This document shows positions 38,481 through 47,770 of a stretch of 64,000 bases of DNA, one piece after another. The notes below the pieces were generated by a model, which was not told the DNA's origin, did not search any database, and was given only the letters and a program-made list of their open reading frames with translations. The DNA lies in NCBI RefSeq assembly GCF_007097395.1, contig NZ_VKDC01000007.1, positions 40,851 to 104,850 of the forward strand. Direction: 5' to 3'. The translations under genes and the position numbers were made by a program. Origin of the DNA: Fulvivirga sp. M361. GTDB lineage: Bacteria; Bacteroidota; Bacteroidia; Cytophagales; Cyclobacteriaceae. How positions within the stretch are numbered: position 1 is the first letter of the stretch; every line of letters begins with the position of its first letter.

Positions 38481-39824
38481 CTACAATAAACCTCCAAAGC
38501 GTTCAAAAGCCGCCTTTTCCAATAACTCTCGTTGATCAGGGTGAGATATCTCAATCAAGGCTTTGGCACGCTCTCTCAGGTTCTTTCCAAAAAGGTTAGC
38601 CACACCATACTCCGTAACGATATAGTGTACGTGGGCCCTGGTAGTGGTTACGCTGGCACCTTCTTTTAAATGAGGTACTATCTTTGATATACCTTTGTTA
38701 GTGACAGAATGCAACGCAATAATGGGTTTACCACCTTCTGAAAGTGAAGCGCCCCGAATAAAATCCATCTGTCCACCTACTCCTGAAAACTGTCGCGTAC
38801 CTACGGAATCTGCACAAACCTGGCCGGTAAGATCCACTTCTATGGCACTATTAATAGCGGTCACTTTTGGATTTCGACGTATAATGGCTGTATCATTGGT
38901 ATACGCAGCTTCTTTCATATCTACCATTGGGTTATTATGTACAAAGTCGTATACTTTTTGTGAGCCTACCACAAAGGCCGATACTATTTTATTGGGCTTC
39001 ACCACTTTGTCTTCACCGGTTACTATTCCTTTTTCTACTAAGGGGATCAAGCCATCAGAAAACATTTCCGTATGTATTCCAAGTCTTTTATGATTGCCCA
39101 GTTCACCAAGCACTGCATCAGGAATAGCCCCAATACCCATTTGGAGAGTTGCTCCGTCTTCTACCAACCCGGCTATATAGCTTCCTATTTTATGATCTTC
39201 TGCAGTAAGAGGGCGTGCATGAGCCGAGAATATGGGCTCATCTACCATAATAGCACAATCGATACAACTTGCATGAATAATTCCGTCACCGTGTGTACGT
39301 GGCACCTGTGGGTTCACCTGAGCAATCACCACTTTGGCCGTTTGAATTGCAGGTAATGTAATATCGACAGACACACCCAATGAGCAAAACCCGTGCTCAT
39401 CCGGAGGTGATACGTGGATGAACGCTACATCAAGAGGCAAAATATTGCGTCTGAAAAGTAAGTGAATTTCACTTAGAAAGATAGGCACATAACTGGCGTT
39501 ACCATTTGCTACCGGCTTTCTTAGGTTAGGGCCAACAAAAAGTGAATTGGTTCTGAAACTTTTTTTGTATTCCTCGCTGGCGTAGGGTGCTTTTCCATCC
39601 GTATGGATTTGTATAAGCTCTACATTTTCCAATTCATCCGCCCTTGCAGTCATAGCCTCGGATAAACGCTCCGGGGTCATAGCAGCCCCCTGAATAAATA
39701 CCCTGTCACCCGATTTAACACAGGATGCTGCCTCTTCCGGTGATACTATTTTAATCTCGTTCTTAAGCAGATCTGCCTCTTGTGGTTTGGTTATCATGAT
39801 CTTTCTATTTGTATTTTCATTCAA
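38481..39824 (-). CDS. Acetyl-CoA hydrolase/CoA-transferase family (propionyl/succinyl-CoA type)
   Basis: A 447-residue class I CoA-transferase of the acetyl-CoA hydrolase/4-hydroxybutyrate CoA-transferase group. Motifs are IQMGIGAIPDAVLGEL-type glycine loops, IHTEMFSDG with the probable catalytic glutamate, and GVGGQMDFIRGASLSEGG. Its position as the last gene of the methylmalonyl-CoA decarboxylase operon, 61 bases after the beta-subunit gene, suggests it swaps CoA between propionyl-CoA or acetyl-CoA and succinate or acetate. That would close the succinate-propionate cycle without ATP. Exact acyl specificity needs biochemistry. Start is uncertain between two nearby Met codons. Confidence 0.88.
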   Translation of the reverse strand: MNENTNRKIMITKPQEADLLKNEIKIVSPEEAASCVKSGDRVFIQGAAMTPERLSEAMTARADELENVELIQIHTDGKAPYASEEYKKSFRTNSLFVGPNLRKPVANGNASYVPIFLSEIHLLFRRNILPLDVAFIHVSPPDEHGFCSLGVSVDITLPAIQTAKVVIAQVNPQVPRTHGDGIIHASCIDCAIMVDEPIFSAHARPLTAEDHKIGSYIAGLVEDGATLQMGIGAIPDAVLGELGNHKRLGIHTEMFSDGLIPLVEKGIVTGEDKVVKPNKIVSAFVVGSQKVYDFVHNNPMVDMKEAAYTNDTAIIRRNPKVTAINSAIEVDLTGQVCADSVGTRQFSGVGGQMDFIRGASLSEGGKPIIALHSVTNKGISKIVPHLKEGASVTTTRAHVHYIVTEYGVANLFGKNLRERAKALIEISHPDQRELLEKAAFERFGGLL

Positions 39825-39885
39825 TGATTAGTAATAACTTCAAGTCTTGTCTTTCATTCAAATCTTAATCGAGCCTTTAGCATTA

Positions 39886-41040
39886 TCAAAGTAAAAAGCT
39901 CATTAAAATACCCGCTGCCACTGCCGAGCCAATTACTCCGGCTACATTAGGCGCCATGGCATGCATCAGTAAATGGTTAGAAGGGTCTGCCTTTAAACCT
40001 TCATGTTGTACCACTCTGGCACTATCCGGTACAGCTGACACTCCCGCTGCCCCAATCAAAGGATTGATCTTGTTATCCTTAGAGAGAAACAGATTCATAA
40101 ATTTGGCAAATAGTAATCCTCCTGCAGTGGCGATAATAAAGGACACCGCACCTAAGACAAAAATAAATATAGACTGAGGTGTAAGGAATACATTAGCCTG
40201 TGTTGAGGCTCCAACCGTTACCCCAAGGAGTATTGTTACAATGTCGATCAAAGAATTTCTGGCGGTTTCCGCCAGCCTTTTCGTTACCATTGATTCCTTC
40301 AGGAGATTGCCAAAGAAAAGCATCCCAAGTAAAGGCAAAGAGCCTGGGGCTATAAATCCGGTAAGCAGTAATCCCAGTATAGGAAACATTATCTTCTCTG
40401 TTTTTGAAACGGCCCTTGGTGGTTTCATTCTGATCAATCTCTCTTTTTTAGAGGTCAGCAATCTCATAATAGGCGGTTGTATCACGGGAACCAGTGCCAT
40501 ATAAGAATAAGCAGCTATGGCTATAGGGCCGATAAGGTTCTGAGTTCCATTCAGTCCATTCGCCAGTTTTGAGCTAAGAAAAATGGCCGTTGGACCATCT
40601 GCACCACCTATAATACCAATGGCTCCGGCTTCTGCCTCATTAAAGTTTAAGACTACAGCACCCACAAAGGTCAAAAATATACCTATCTGAGCCGCCGCCC
40701 CCAGCAACATAAGTTTTGGGTTCGAGATCAGGGTAGAAAAATCAGTCATTGCACCTATTCCCAGGAAGATCAACGGAGGGTAAATCCCTTTCAGTACTCC
40801 CTGGTACAGGTAATTAATGACACTGCCTTCTTCATAAATACCCAGGTTAAGACCTGCGTTTTCCAGAAAGGGGACATTACCAATCAGGATACCAAAACCG
40901 ATAGGTACCAAAAGTAAAGGCTCATATTTGTATTTAACGGCAAGAAATATAAAAAACAGGCCTACCCCTATCATAATCAGGTGACCCCAGGTGTAGTTGG
41001 TAAAGCCAGAATATTCGAAGAATTTATGAATACCTTCCAT
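39886..41040 (-). CDS. Sodium ion-translocating decarboxylase beta subunit (OadB/MmdB)
   Basis: A 384-residue integral membrane protein with about nine to eleven hydrophobic segments. It includes the family motif GIIGGADGPTAIFLSSKLA (about 140-160), in which the Asp carries Na+. Other characteristic parts are NPLIGAAGVSAVPDSARVVQ and LLMHAMAPNVAGVIGSA. It couples decarboxylation of carboxybiotin to export of sodium. It is the fifth of six genes in the operon, four bases after the biotin carrier. It strongly implies that the carboxyltransferase at 41847 works as a sodium-pumping methylmalonyl-CoA decarboxylase rather than only as a propionyl-CoA carboxylase. Confidence 0.96.
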   Translation of the reverse strand: MEGIHKFFEYSGFTNYTWGHLIMIGVGLFFIFLAVKYKYEPLLLVPIGFGILIGNVPFLENAGLNLGIYEEGSVINYLYQGVLKGIYPPLIFLGIGAMTDFSTLISNPKLMLLGAAAQIGIFLTFVGAVVLNFNEAEAGAIGIIGGADGPTAIFLSSKLANGLNGTQNLIGPIAIAAYSYMALVPVIQPPIMRLLTSKKERLIRMKPPRAVSKTEKIMFPILGLLLTGFIAPGSLPLLGMLFFGNLLKESMVTKRLAETARNSLIDIVTILLGVTVGASTQANVFLTPQSIFIFVLGAVSFIIATAGGLLFAKFMNLFLSKDNKINPLIGAAGVSAVPDSARVVQHEGLKADPSNHLLMHAMAPNVAGVIGSAVAAGILMSFLL

Positions 41041-41044
41041 AGTA

Positions 41045-41467
41045 CTATTCTATTTCTATGAGCAGGTCGCCCTGAAGTATGTTATCCCCCGGGTTCACTT
41101 TAATTGATTTTACAATACCATCTTTTTCTGCCAATACATTGTTTTCCATTTTCATAGCCTCCATCGTGAGTAAGGTCTCATCTGTTTTCACAGTATCTCC
41201 TTCTTTCACTTTGACTTCTATGACTACACCGGGCAAGGGTGCAGTGATTTTACTCAACCCGGCAGAAGAGGTCAATGGTTTGACCGTATTTGTTTTAGGT
41301 GTTTTTGCACGTACCAGTTTTGGGGTTTTGGGAGTTTTAACATCCTCCGCCAGGGCCACGGTATAAGGTGTCCCATTTACTTCCAGCTCTACGAGGTTAC
41401 CCTCGAATGATTGAATATCAACCGTGTATTCGTTGCCATTTATAGTGAACTTGTAATTTTTAGCCAT
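41045..41467 (-). CDS. Biotin carboxyl carrier subunit of the methylmalonyl-CoA decarboxylase
   Basis: A 140-residue protein with an N-terminal strand-rich part, a TPK-rich linker (about 45-63) and a C-terminal biotinyl domain (70-140). Biotin attaches to K106 in EAMKMEN. It shuttles the carboxyl group between the carboxyltransferase (41847) and the membrane beta subunit (39886). Its start overlaps the stop of the gamma subunit gene by one base (TAATG), so translation is coupled. Length and motif are typical of gamma/delta-type carriers. Confidence 0.95.
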   Translation of the reverse strand: MAKNYKFTINGNEYTVDIQSFEGNLVELEVNGTPYTVALAEDVKTPKTPKLVRAKTPKTNTVKPLTSSAGLSKITAPLPGVVIEVKVKEGDTVKTDETLLTMEAMKMENNVLAEKDGIVKSIKVNPGDNILQGDLLIEIE

Positions 41468-41841
41468 TATCGTCTAAAATTTATTACCGAATATATTTTT
41501 GAGCTCCAGGGTGAATATGTCCTGGACATTTTTTGCAGAGTGAGTACCATATCCTCATCGTCGTGTATTTCGTTAAGATAATGGTGTATAGCAGCACTGA
41601 TCGCCGCATTTACTTCTCCTGAAATGTCGGTCACTTCAGATTGCTTCTTTTGCCAGTTTCCATTGTTTGCCAACGTTTCCTTGGTCTTGGTCCTCATCTT
41701 ACTTAGCACGGCGATCAGCTTAGGCAATGAGCGAAAAACCATAAAAAGCAGTACCAAAGAGGTGAAAACTGTTACATAACCTATCACTGCAACCATAATA
41801 GTGCTTTCATGGACCAGCGACGTATCGAATACTATATCCAT
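41467..41841 (-). CDS. OadG-family gamma/delta subunit of sodium-pumping decarboxylase
   Basis: A 124-residue protein with one N-terminal membrane helix (IMVAVIGYVTVFTSLVLLFMV, about 15-35) and a charged C-terminal half. This matches OadG/MmdD subunits, which anchor the complex and may bind zinc and the biotin carrier. It starts five bases after the mmdA stop and overlaps the carrier start by one base. The C-terminal part holds ISGEVNAAISAAIHHYLNEIHDDEDMVL, a pattern common in this subunit. Confidence 0.88.
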   Translation of the reverse strand: MDIVFDTSLVHESTIMVAVIGYVTVFTSLVLLFMVFRSLPKLIAVLSKMRTKTKETLANNGNWQKKQSEVTDISGEVNAAISAAIHHYLNEIHDDEDMVLTLQKMSRTYSPWSSKIYSVINFRR

Positions 41842-41846
41842 ATCGT

Positions 41847-43406
41847 CTAAAGTGGAATGTTTGAATGTTTCTTAGGTGGATTGTAGTCTTTCTTAGTGGC
41901 CAGTGTCTTCAGCGCCTTGATAATTCTGAACCGGGTATTTCGTGGCTCTATCACATCGTCGATATAACCGTATTGTGCCGCCTCATACGGGTTGGCAAAT
42001 TTGGTACGGTATTCTTCTTCCTTCTCTGTGATGAATTTTTCTCTCTCTTCATCATCTGCTATAGCCCGCAATTCTTTGAAGTGCAATACCTCTATGGCCC
42101 CCTTAGGTCCCATTACGGCTATTTCACCCATAGGCCAGGAATAGTTCACATCACCACGCAAGTGCTTTGAACTCATTACGTCATAAGCACCGCCATAAGC
42201 TTTACGTAAAATAATGGTGATCTTAGGGACAGTAGCCTCCCCATAAGCAAACAATAATTTAGCACCATGAAGTATAATACCCCCGTACTCCTGCGCACTG
42301 CCGGGAAGAAAACCAGGCACATCTACTAATGTGATAATGGGTAAGTTAAAAGAATCACAAAAACGTACAAACCTGGCCGCTTTTCGAGATGCGTCAATAT
42401 CCAGTACCCCTGCCAGGAAACTGGGTTGGTTGGCGACGATACCTACAGGCATACCATTGAATTTGGCGAAACCTACTACTATATTTCTGGCATACTGGCG
42501 ATGTATTTCCAGAAATTCGTGATCATCCACTATTGTGTAGATAATGTCCTTAACATCATAGGGCAGATTAGGGCTCTCAGGTATTATTTCATTAAGTGCA
42601 TCATCTATTCTGTCAATCGGGTCCGTGCAAGGAGTAATAGGTGGGTCTTCCAGGTTATTTTGAGGAAGGTAGCTCATCAGCTTTCTGATAAGTAAAGTAG
42701 ACTCCTCCTCATTTTGGGCTACAAAATGGGCTACACCGGATTTTGTAGCATGCACTTTGGCCCCACCCAGCTCTTCTTCAGTGATGTCTTCCCCGGTAAC
42801 CGTTTTAGAAACTTTTGGGCCGGTGACAAACATATAACTGGTCTTATCAGCCATTAATATGAAGTCTGTCAATGCAGGTGAATAGACCGCCCCGCCGGCA
42901 CAAGGACCTAATATTGCTGATATCTGTGGTATGACGCCCGAAGCCATAATATTACGTTGGAATATTTCAGCGTATCCGGCCAAACTTTTAACCCCTTCCT
43001 GTATACGCGCTCCACCACTATCATTTATACCAATTACAGGCGCTCCTACTTTTAACGCCTGATCCATGATCTTACATATTTTAGCGGCATATGCTTCCGA
43101 AAGTGACCCGCCAAATACTGTAAAATCCTGAAAAAACACATACACCAGGCGGCCATCGATAGTACCATGCCCTGTAATTACACCATCAGATAAATATTTT
43201 TGTTTATCCAACCCAAAGTCAGTGGTATGGTGTGTAACGAACATATCATATTCCTCGAAACTACCATCATCCAACAATAAGGCAATACGTTCACGAGCCG
43301 TGAGCTTTCCTTTAGCATGTTGACTATCAATTCTTTTTTGCCCGCCACCCAACTTAGCTTCGGCCCTTTTATCAATAAGTTCTTTTATCTTATCTCTATG
43401 CGACAT
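41847..43406 (-). CDS. mmdA: Methylmalonyl-CoA/propionyl-CoA carboxyltransferase (decarboxylase alpha) subunit
   Basis: A 519-residue protein starting at [14 protein letters not shown] Met eight codons upstream is also open, but the downstream one sits two bases after the epimerase stop. It belongs to the acyl-CoA carboxylase beta family with two crotonase-fold halves. The first oxyanion region is [13 protein letters not shown]; the second is the [24 protein letters not shown] segment. Family members act on methylmalonyl-CoA or propionyl-CoA. The neighbouring Na+-pump subunits indicate methylmalonyl-CoA decarboxylase. The biotin carboxylase subunit needed for a forward propionyl-CoA carboxylase is not in the operon, which also supports decarboxylase use. 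Confidence 0.95.
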   Translation of the reverse strand: MSHRDKIKELIDKRAEAKLGGGQKRIDSQHAKGKLTARERIALLLDDGSFEEYDMFVTHHTTDFGLDKQKYLSDGVITGHGTIDGRLVYVFFQDFTVFGGSLSEAYAAKICKIMDQALKVGAPVIGINDSGGARIQEGVKSLAGYAEIFQRNIMASGVIPQISAILGPCAGGAVYSPALTDFILMADKTSYMFVTGPKVSKTVTGEDITEEELGGAKVHATKSGVAHFVAQNEEESTLLIRKLMSYLPQNNLEDPPITPCTDPIDRIDDALNEIIPESPNLPYDVKDIIYTIVDDHEFLEIHRQYARNIVVGFAKFNGMPVGIVANQPSFLAGVLDIDASRKAARFVRFCDSFNLPIITLVDVPGFLPGSAQEYGGIILHGAKLLFAYGEATVPKITIILRKAYGGAYDVMSSKHLRGDVNYSWPMGEIAVMGPKGAIEVLHFKELRAIADDEEREKFITEKEEEYRTKFANPYEAAQYGYIDDVIEPRNTRFRIIKALKTLATKKDYNPPKKHSNIPL

Positions 43407-43408
43407 GA

Positions 43409-43819
43409 TTAATTCGCTTTTTTTGAACAAAACTCTGTTAGTACTCCAAAGGTGGATTTTGGGTGTAAGAAGGCAATATCGAGTGATTCAGCGCCCGGTC
43501 TGGGTTCTTCATCGATGAGCCGGACACCTTTTTCTTTAACCGTTTTGAGCGACGTGTTGATGTCATTAACAGCAAAAGCAATATGATGTATGCCCTGACC
43601 TCTTTTTTCAATGAACTTCCCTATCGGACCATCCGGCGTAGTAGATTCAAGTAGTTCAATTTTTGTTTCTCCTACCTTGAAAAAAGCCGTTCGAACCTTT
43701 TGATCTTGCACTTCTTCAATGCTATAACACTTGAGGCCCAGTACATCCTCGTAGTAATTGATCGCCTCGTCAAGATTATTGACTGCAATGCCGAGGTGTT
43801 CTATGTGTGTAGGGATCAT
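43409..43819 (-). CDS. mce: Methylmalonyl-CoA epimerase
   Basis: A 136-residue vicinal oxygen chelate protein made of two beta-alpha-beta-beta-beta units. Metal ligands fit the epimerase pattern: His in EHLGIAVNN, Glu in KIELLEST, His in GIHHIAFAV and Glu near LTEFC. It interconverts (S)- and (R)-methylmalonyl-CoA, linking the mutase product to the decarboxylase. It is the first gene of the six-gene operon, two bases before mmdA. A divergent radical SAM gene lies 347 bases upstream. Confidence 0.96.
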   Translation of the reverse strand: MIPTHIEHLGIAVNNLDEAINYYEDVLGLKCYSIEEVQDQKVRTAFFKVGETKIELLESTTPDGPIGKFIEKRGQGIHHIAFAVNDINTSLKTVKEKGVRLIDEEPRPGAESLDIAFLHPKSTFGVLTEFCSKKAN

Positions 43820-44032
43820 AATGATTAACTTTTAGTGATCTTTTATATTTATTGATGGTCTGATGACGCCTGCATGCGTCCTTTAAAGTTTTATATTATG
43901 CTGAGGACGCAAAAGAACAACCGTGAATGAACTAAAAACATGATAAATGTTAGCTCATAATATGATATAGATAGATGGAAAGTGACCCAAAAATAAGGTT
44001 TCAAGGCCCCTGCTCATTGATTCCCTTATGCA

Positions 44033-44057
44033 ACCGTTTTAATCAGCATAAAACGGT
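44033..44057. repeat. 9-bp inverted repeat
   Basis: ACCGTTTTA and TAAAACGGT are separated by seven bases. It lies beside an FNR-like dyad that shares its last base, suggesting a compound regulatory region. Confidence 0.45.
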
Positions 44058-44072
44058 ATGACATTCATCATA
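44057..44072. promoter_or_regulatory. FNR-like dyad in the mce / radical SAM gap
   Basis: TATGAC-ATTC-ATCATA differs by one base from the TATGAT-N4-ATCATA dyad seen at nrdJ. It sits 238 bases before mce and 94 before the radical SAM start, so either direction may be controlled. Confidence 0.4.
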
Positions 44073-44166
44073 ACCAACAAAGTACCATCTTATTAACTTC
44101 GCTGAACATTATACTTCGGTCCGGATATTAGATCAGAGTATCGTTACTTTTTAAACCGTCCTGTCT

Positions 44167-44946
44167 ATGCCTACCTTCCTTTTTGACAGTGTGGTCTTCG
44201 GACCTATCAAGAGCCGTCGTCTTGGAGATTCTCTCGGATTGAACTTGTTATCTACCACGGCCAAGATATGTAACCTGGATTGCATCTATTGTGAGTGTGG
44301 CTGGAGCAACAATCATGCTGATAAAGACAAATTTGTCAATCAGAAAACGTTGAAAATAGTACTTGAAAAGATCCTGACCCGCCTGGTCAAATGTGGACGT
44401 ACTTTAGACTACATTACCTTCGCTGGAAACGGAGAACCCACTTTACATCCACATTTTGAAGAGATCGTAGATGATGTGGTCGCATTAAGAGATGAATGGG
44501 TACCAAAGGCTAAAATAGCCGTACTGTCTAATGCCACCACCTTAAAAAAAGCCTCCGTAATGAGAGGGTTGAAAAAAGTAGACAGCAGAATACTCAAACT
44601 GGATGTCGGCTCAGATGAATACTTCCAGCTTATCAATAAACCTATAGGTGAAATTTCCCTGGATGAACTGTGCCATGACTTACAAGAAGCATTTAACGGG
44701 GATTTTTGTATCCAATCCATGTTTATAAAAGGTGAGATAAATGGAAGATTAGTGGATAATACAACCCCTGAAGAGGTGCGGCAGTGGATAGAAAAACTCG
44801 CTGTGATAAAACCTAAAGAGGTAATGTTATATTCTATTGACCGTGATACGGCATTGAGTTCCTTAACCAAAGTTTCGGAAGAAGAACTACTGGCCATTGC
44901 AGACAAAGTCAGAACATTGGGACTGGCCACTTCTGTTACTGGCTGA
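44167..44946 (+). CDS. Radical SAM protein (COG0731-like)
   Basis: A 259-residue short radical SAM protein. It starts MPTFLFDSVVFGPIKSRRLG and has the SAM motif as CNLDCIYCEC at about residue 36-45 and FAGNGEPTLHP as the GGE-like motif. A compact barrel follows, with no extra C-terminal Cys cluster. Related small radical SAM proteins are annotated as Fe-S oxidoreductases with unknown substrates; the COG0731 group includes tRNA-wybutosine-like enzymes of archaea. It converges with nadB. The upstream gap has an FNR-like dyad, so low-oxygen regulation is possible. Confidence 0.88.
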   Translation: MPTFLFDSVVFGPIKSRRLGDSLGLNLLSTTAKICNLDCIYCECGWSNNHADKDKFVNQKTLKIVLEKILTRLVKCGRTLDYITFAGNGEPTLHPHFEEIVDDVVALRDEWVPKAKIAVLSNATTLKKASVMRGLKKVDSRILKLDVGSDEYFQLINKPIGEISLDELCHDLQEAFNGDFCIQSMFIKGEINGRLVDNTTPEEVRQWIEKLAVIKPKEVMLYSIDRDTALSSLTKVSEEELLAIADKVRTLGLATSVTG

Positions 44947-44972
44947 AAAGCTATTGGTCCAATTCAACCCCG

Positions 44973-46523
44973 TTACACGTCCACATTATAATATCCTCCT
45001 CTATTCACCCTTCTCTTGAGTGACTGTGATACAATAAGGTATCCTGTTGTAATGAGATTTCTCAACTCGCAAAGCTGAGGTGACAGTGTTGACGATTTGT
45101 ACAAATGTTCCGTTTCCTTGTAAAGTAAACCTAATCTGCTTGATGCTCGTTTTAATCGTTCGTCTGAACGTACAATACCTACATAATCACGCATAATAGC
45201 CTGCAGTTCTCTTCTGTTATGTGCGATCAGTATATGTTCTTTTGGTGTTATAGTACCTCTGGCATCCCATTCGGGAACATCCCTAAAATCCATAGGAGAG
45301 CTACTATCTTCCATAGCCTTAAGAAAACATCGCTCGGAAAAAACCAATGCTTCAAGTAATGAATTAGAAGCCAATCTATTAGCCCCATGAAGCCCAGTAC
45401 GGGCATTTTCTCCACAAGCATACAATTGCTTTACGGATGTTCTTCCAAAATGGTCCACTTTGATACCTCCACATAAATAATGTGCGGCCGGCAGAACGGG
45501 TATCATATCCTTAGCCGGGTCTAAGCCCAACAGCTTACATTTTTGGAAAATGGTCGGAAAATGGGATTGAAATGCATCCATTTCAAGATGTCGGCAATCA
45601 AGATAGACACACTCGTCACCGGAATTTTTTAGCTCTTTGTCAATGGCCAGGGCTACAATATCCCTGGAGGCCAATTCTCCCCGGTCATCATACCTGAACA
45701 TGAACCTGTCTTCATTCTTTGTTTTCAGCATGGCTCCAAATCCTCTCACCGCTTCGGATATTAAAAAGGCAGGGGAAACACCTGGCTGATACAAAGCAGT
45801 AGGATGAAATTGAATAAACTCCATATCCATAATCTCTGCCCTGGCCCTGTAGGCCATAGCTATACCATCACCGGTGGCTATGACAGGATTAGTAGTATGT
45901 CCATAGACCTGCCCTATTCCACCTAAAGCCAATAGTGTAGTCCTGGCAGTACATGTTGAGACCTGATTAGTATGACTGTTTAAAATATAGGCACCATAAC
46001 AAGTACGCTCGTCAGTATATTCTTGCTCAAGATGATGTTCTGTGATCAGATCAATGGCAAAATGATGGGATAAGAGCCTGATATTTTTCATAGTCGCAAC
46101 TCTTTTGAGCAATGCTCTCTCGATTTCCAAACCCGTGATATCTTTATGGTGCACTACACGGTTCATCGAATGCCCCCCTTCTTTGGCAAGGTCTAACTCA
46201 CCCGTATCAGACCTGTCAAATCTAGTTCCCAACCGCATTAATTCTTCCAGCTGATGAGGTCCTTCCCGTACAACAAAATTGACAACCTCTTCATCACAAA
46301 GTCCGTCTCCGGCTTTTAATGTGTCCTGGATGTGCTTTTCTGCCGAATCATACTGGTCCAGGGCTACAGCTATTCCACCTTGCGCATACTTGGTATTTGT
46401 TTCACCTTCATTCGCCTTGGTAACCACAGTTACACTGCAATTCGGACAGGCTCCTGCTACTTTTAAGGCAAAGCTAAGTCCGGCTATCCCTGAGCCGATC
46501 ACTAAAAAATCTGTAGTGGGCAT
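44973..46523 (-). CDS. nadB: L-aspartate oxidase
   Basis: A 516-residue flavoprotein with the FAD-binding start FLVIGSGIAGLSFALKVA, the succinate dehydrogenase/fumarate reductase-like GGHSMNRVVHHKDITG and the C-terminal helical domain (residues about 400-516). It oxidises L-aspartate to iminoaspartate for quinolinate and NAD synthesis, and can pass electrons to fumarate without oxygen. nadA and nadC are not adjacent. It is divergent from the FNR-like regulator, with 441 bases in between. Confidence 0.95.
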   Translation of the reverse strand: MPTTDFLVIGSGIAGLSFALKVAGACPNCSVTVVTKANEGETNTKYAQGGIAVALDQYDSAEKHIQDTLKAGDGLCDEEVVNFVVREGPHQLEELMRLGTRFDRSDTGELDLAKEGGHSMNRVVHHKDITGLEIERALLKRVATMKNIRLLSHHFAIDLITEHHLEQEYTDERTCYGAYILNSHTNQVSTCTARTTLLALGGIGQVYGHTTNPVIATGDGIAMAYRARAEIMDMEFIQFHPTALYQPGVSPAFLISEAVRGFGAMLKTKNEDRFMFRYDDRGELASRDIVALAIDKELKNSGDECVYLDCRHLEMDAFQSHFPTIFQKCKLLGLDPAKDMIPVLPAAHYLCGGIKVDHFGRTSVKQLYACGENARTGLHGANRLASNSLLEALVFSERCFLKAMEDSSSPMDFRDVPEWDARGTITPKEHILIAHNRRELQAIMRDYVGIVRSDERLKRASSRLGLLYKETEHLYKSSTLSPQLCELRNLITTGYLIVSQSLKRRVNRGGYYNVDV

Positions 46524-46964
46524 GAAACGTCATATTAAATGATAAATGTAACATAGGTTTGATGGGTGTACCCTTTTATAATAAGGAAGTATTTCTATTC
46601 TTAAGGTCTCTTTTCGAATGAACAACCTCAGTCAACTGCTGCCTCACATTTGTTTGCACGCGGATCATTTTCTTTTTACTCATTTCAATAGGTTTGCTTA
46701 TGGATACAAGTGTACCACATCAGATCAATTCTTCATGAAGCAATCCGGACATATTTAATAGGCTTATTTCTTTAAGGGTCAGGTAAAGTTAATTTGGCTG
46801 AACTAAAAGCACTTTGAGACGGATCACAAATACATATGATAAATATGGGTTATTATAGTGATTAATCTCATGAAAAAGCACTCTTTACTTCAACAATTTT
46901 GGACTCCCATCAGCATGGTTGGGTCACAGATTATCTTTTGTACGTATGCCTTAAATTACCATTC
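46524..46964. other. Gene-free gap between nadB and the FNR-like gene
   Basis: The 441-base divergent region is AT-rich. I see no convincing gene. TTGAG-ACGG-ATCAC at 46814-46827 is a weak FNR-like site (one mismatch in each arm) and could serve autoregulation. Confidence 0.4.
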
Positions 46965-47669
46965 ATGAAGGTTATTGAAATTCCGCCCTGTACACATTGC
47001 ACAAATAACAATGATTTGTTTCAATGTTTGAATCGTACGGACCTTGAAGACTTTTCATCCTCAAAAAGAGGTAATGTTTTTAAGAAAGGTCAAAACATAT
47101 TTTACGAAGGAAATCATTCACACGGGCTTTATTGCATTTACAGCGGCAAGGTAAAGCTCACCAAATGGGGGAGTGAAAACCGTGAGCAAATTATACGGTT
47201 TGCAGGAAAAGGAGAAGTACTCGGTTATAAGGCGTTACTCAGCGATTCTCCCTACAATGCTACGGCTACGGCTATTGAAGACTGCCAGGTATGCCACATT
47301 TCCAAAAGTGTTTTTTTAAGCAAGCTTAACGAAAACAAAAAACTGGCTTTCAGTACCATCCAGTTAATGGCTGGGAACCTGCGCACTATTGAAGATACAT
47401 TGATCACGGTCTCTCAAAGCCAGGTCAAGGAGCGTGTGGCAAGAGCCTTATTACTGTTGAAAGCAAAGTTCGGCCTGGAAGAAGATAATGTCACACTTTC
47501 CGTGACCCTCAGTCGGAGAGAAATTGGCGAGCTGGCCTCCACTACTATAGAAACAGCCATAAGAACACTTTCTCAACTCAAAAAAGATCAGGTGATAGCA
47601 TTTGACCGAAAAAAAATCAAGATTATTGACATGGAGCGTCTGTTTAGCATCGCTAAGCTAGACTATTAA
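46965..47669 (+). CDS. FNR-type oxygen-sensing Crp-family transcription regulator
   Basis: A 234-residue protein starting at MKVIEIPPCTHC. An earlier in-frame start would add 22 residues without family character. Cysteines C9, C12 and C21 in the N-terminus plus C110 (DCQVCHIS, aligned with C122 of E. coli FNR) can ligate a [4Fe-4S] cluster. The cNMP-like beta-barrel fills residues about 30-130. The HTH recognition helix is TTIETAIRTL, in which E196 and R200 match E209 and R213 of FNR, while I199 replaces S212. The protein probably activates genes when oxygen is low. A heptamer array begins five bases after its stop codon. Confidence 0.9.
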   Translation: MKVIEIPPCTHCTNNNDLFQCLNRTDLEDFSSSKRGNVFKKGQNIFYEGNHSHGLYCIYSGKVKLTKWGSENREQIIRFAGKGEVLGYKALLSDSPYNATATAIEDCQVCHISKSVFLSKLNENKKLAFSTIQLMAGNLRTIEDTLITVSQSQVKERVARALLLLKAKFGLEEDNVTLSVTLSRREIGELASTTIETAIRTLSQLKKDQVIAFDRKKIKIIDMERLFSIAKLDY

Positions 47670-47673
47670 TTTG

Positions 47674-47770
47674 CTGGGTTCTGGGTTCTGGGTTCTGGGT
47701 TCTGGGTTCTGGGTTCTGGGTTCTGGGTTCTGGGTTCTGGGTTCTGGGTTCTGGGTTCTGGGTTCTGGGT
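47674..47770 (+). repeat. G-rich heptamer tandem array (CTGGGTT)n
   Basis: About 13.9 perfect copies of a seven-base unit start five bases after the FNR-like stop. The array has 14 GGG runs spaced by four bases and no interruptions. Such G3N4 spacing can form G-quadruplexes in RNA or in the coding strand. Confidence 0.97.

Larger units (their letters stand above)
43820..44166. other. Gene-free gap between mce and the radical SAM gene
   Basis: A 347-base divergent intergenic region. It holds the inverted repeat at 44033-44057 and the FNR-like dyad at 44057-44072. A short GACGC-ctgcat-GCGTC hairpin lies near 43865. No coding region is apparent. Confidence 0.6.

Noticed and set aside
46619..46759. 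46-codon frame starting MNNLSQLLPH
   Set aside because: No homology features, and it lies in the regulatory gap between two divergent genes.
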